Source: Microcaldota archaeon
Lineage (GTDB): Archaea; Micrarchaeota; Micrarchaeia; Burarchaeales; Fermentimicrarchaeaceae
DNA: 5,730 nucleotides
Direction of reading: 5' to 3'
NCBI GenBank assembly: GCA_026396455.1
Contig: JAPLWT010000064.1
Location: 1-5,730, forward strand
The notes beneath the pieces are model-generated. The model made no database searches. It saw only the letters and a list, made by a program, of their open reading frames with translations, and was not told the origin of the DNA. Position numbers and translations under genes: made by a program. Shown here piece by piece: positions 5,039 to 5,730 of the stretch; position 1 is the first letter of the stretch, and the number at the start of each line of letters is the position of its first letter.

Positions 5039-5494
5039 TCAACTCTTCTTCCATTTAAGTTTGTCCATCTTGACGCCAGCCTGCTTGAAAAGCTCAAAAG
5101 CCTCCTTGTCCGCATAGTCGCCGCTGTAGACCACCCTGCTTATGCCTGCGTTTATTATGATTTTTGCGCATATCTTGCACGGTATCCCATTCACATACAT
5201 CGTTGCATCCTTTGATGAAACCCCGTGAAGTGCGCACTGTATTATTGCATTCTGCTCTGCATGCACTCCCCTGCATATCTCGTGCTTCGTCCCGCTTGGT
5301 ATTCCAAGCTCATCCCTCAGGCACCCAAGCTCAAGGCAGTGCGGCATTCCCTTCGGAGCACCGTTATAACCTGTTGCAAGTAGTCTCTTGTCCCTTGCTA
5401 TGACTGCGCCGAAGTTGTGCCTCTTGCAGGTTGACCTCTCCGCAACAACATCGCATATCTTCATGAAATATTCGTCCCAAGAAGGCCTAGGCAT
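5039..5494 (-). CDS. dCMP deaminase family protein (deoxycytidylate deaminase / ComEB-like)
   Basis: Enzymes of this family deaminate dCMP to dUMP, the precursor for thymidylate synthesis, in the cytosol. The 151-aa protein carries the catalytic zinc site H78-A79-E80 and P-C106-x2-C109, with E80 the expected proton shuttle. The upstream family block RSTCKRHNFGAVIARD (20-35), YNGAPKGMPHC (43-53), C58, and the GIPSGTKHEICRGVHAEQNAI region give the extra His/Cys set (H52, C53, C58, H71, C74) typical of dCMP deaminases rather than cytidine deaminases. The start is well supported by AGGAGAGGTGA directly upstream (GGTGA 3 nt before the ATG). It is the first gene of a probable two-gene unit with trm1, reading away from the thioredoxin-like gene. 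A related nucleotide-modifying deaminase is the alternative, but the signature is strong. Confidence 0.93.
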   Translation of the reverse strand: MPRPSWDEYFMKICDVVAERSTCKRHNFGAVIARDKRLLATGYNGAPKGMPHCLELGCLRDELGIPSGTKHEICRGVHAEQNAIIQCALHGVSSKDATMYVNGIPCKICAKIIINAGISRVVYSGDYADKEAFELFKQAGVKMDKLKWKKS

Positions 5495-5497
5495 AGT

Positions 5498-5508
5498 TCA
5501 CCTCTCCT
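5498..5508 (-). promoter_or_regulatory. Ribosome binding site of the dCMP deaminase gene
   Basis: On the minus strand the segment reads aggagaGGTGA, ending 3 nt before the ATG at 5494. It fits the archaeal anti-Shine-Dalgarno sequence in two registers (GGAG and GGTGA) and fixes the start. Confidence 0.65.
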
Positions 5509-5520
5509 ATTTATTTGAAG

Positions 5521-5582
5521 AGAAATCAATTTAATACTTTAATGCCCATTCATCAGCGGTGTTAATCTGAAGAAATCAATTT
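5521..5582. promoter_or_regulatory. Divergent intergenic region with a shared AT-rich promoter element and a 12-bp direct repeat
   Basis: The stretch tttaatac (5530-5537; gtattaaa on the other strand) is TATA-like both ways. On the minus strand it sits about 26 nt before a start near 5507, a little ahead of the deaminase ribosome site. On the plus strand it predicts a start near 5559, just before the thioredoxin-like gene. The 12-mer agaaatcaattt occurs at 5521-5532 and 5571-5582, 50 bp apart, and could be a regulator site or BRE-like element. The promoter assignment is inference. Confidence 0.4.
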
Positions 5583-5730
5583 TTTTGTTATTCATTCTTC
5601 TCCTATCTTTGACAGCCAACGCAGGAAACGTCACGATGTACTTCTTTTATTCAACAACCTGCCCGCACTGCCATGCCGAGTCCATATTCCTGGCAAAGAT
5701 TGAATCCAAGTATCCATCTCTGGACATAAA
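5567..5730 (+). CDS. Exported thioredoxin-fold protein with CPHC motif (partial, 3' end outside window; apparent CTG start)
   Basis: The frame encodes a textbook signal peptide, KKSIFLLFILLLSLTANA, with likely cleavage after the ANA at residues 17-19. It continues GNVTMYFFYSTTCPHCHAES, the first strand and active-site helix of a thioredoxin fold. The CPHC pair (C32, C35 counting from the CTG) is the redox motif seen in DsbA-like and other extracytoplasmic oxidoreductases. The protein probably works outside the membrane in making, shuffling or reducing disulfides, or is the soluble part of a membrane redox protein. No ATG is in frame before the signal peptide. CTG at 5567 is the best start, since GGTGT at 5558-5562 lies 4 nt before it and two lysines follow. 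A TTG at 5585 would cut the charged n-region. ATG at 5636 would remove the signal peptide. The frame is closed upstream by TAA at 5540-5542. Confidence 0.75.
   Translation, partial: MKKSIFLLFILLLSLTANAGNVTMYFFYSTTCPHCHAESIFLAKIESKYPSLDI

Noticed and set aside
4847..5215. 122-codon plus-strand frame spanning the trm1-deaminase junction
   Set aside because: It is antisense to the SAM-binding region of Trm1 and the zinc site of the deaminase. It has no motif or ribosome site of its own.

Overview
The window looks like a stretch of an archaeal chromosome with moderate GC content. The evidence is an archaeal-type Trm1, the panE-panB pair used for coenzyme A synthesis, GGTGA-type ribosome binding sites matching an archaeal 16S tail, TATA-like boxes about 25 nt before starts, a leaderless-looking tnpB, and secreted proteins with several N-glycosylation sequons. 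The lineage cannot be fixed from the sequence; a DPANN-type or other euryarchaeal-grade organism would fit.

Layout. Positions 1-102 hold what may be the last 33 codons of a gene entering from the left (+ strand). Positions 134-1294 are a tnpB-only IS200/IS605-type (IS1341-like) insertion. It carries a 349-aa TnpB on the minus strand, 12-bp inverted repeats inside 8-bp direct repeats, and, across the tnpB stop codon, a compact three-hairpin RNA with a pseudoknot that is very likely the omega (re)RNA scaffold. The insertion lies directly upstream of the promoter of a secreted Cys/Tyr-rich protein gene (1343-2153). The signal-peptide coding region of that gene is broken by an exact 19-bp tandem duplication. 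Next come panE (ketopantoate reductase, 2249-3157) and panB (ketopantoate hydroxymethyltransferase, 3132-3887), which overlap and make two consecutive steps of the pantoate branch of CoA synthesis. Two minus-strand genes follow, converging on panB: trm1 (tRNA G26 dimethyltransferase, 3881-4993) and a dCMP deaminase family gene (5039-5494), probably co-transcribed from the deaminase side. At the right edge a divergent gene begins for an exported thioredoxin-fold protein with a CPHC motif (5567 to beyond the window).

The least ordinary features are the TnpB/omega-RNA unit and the starts of three + strand genes. The unit has a well-formed RNA pseudoknot, a RuvC-II site in which Gly replaces the usual Glu, and clean element ends from which a guide and an empty site can be inferred. 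Of the three starts, one has the 19-bp duplication, one (panE) has ATA where ATG is expected, and one (thioredoxin-like) has CTG. All three keep a GGTG(A/T) ribosome binding site exactly 4 nt before the expected start. This is either real relaxed initiation and gene decay or sequence error, and it can be tested.
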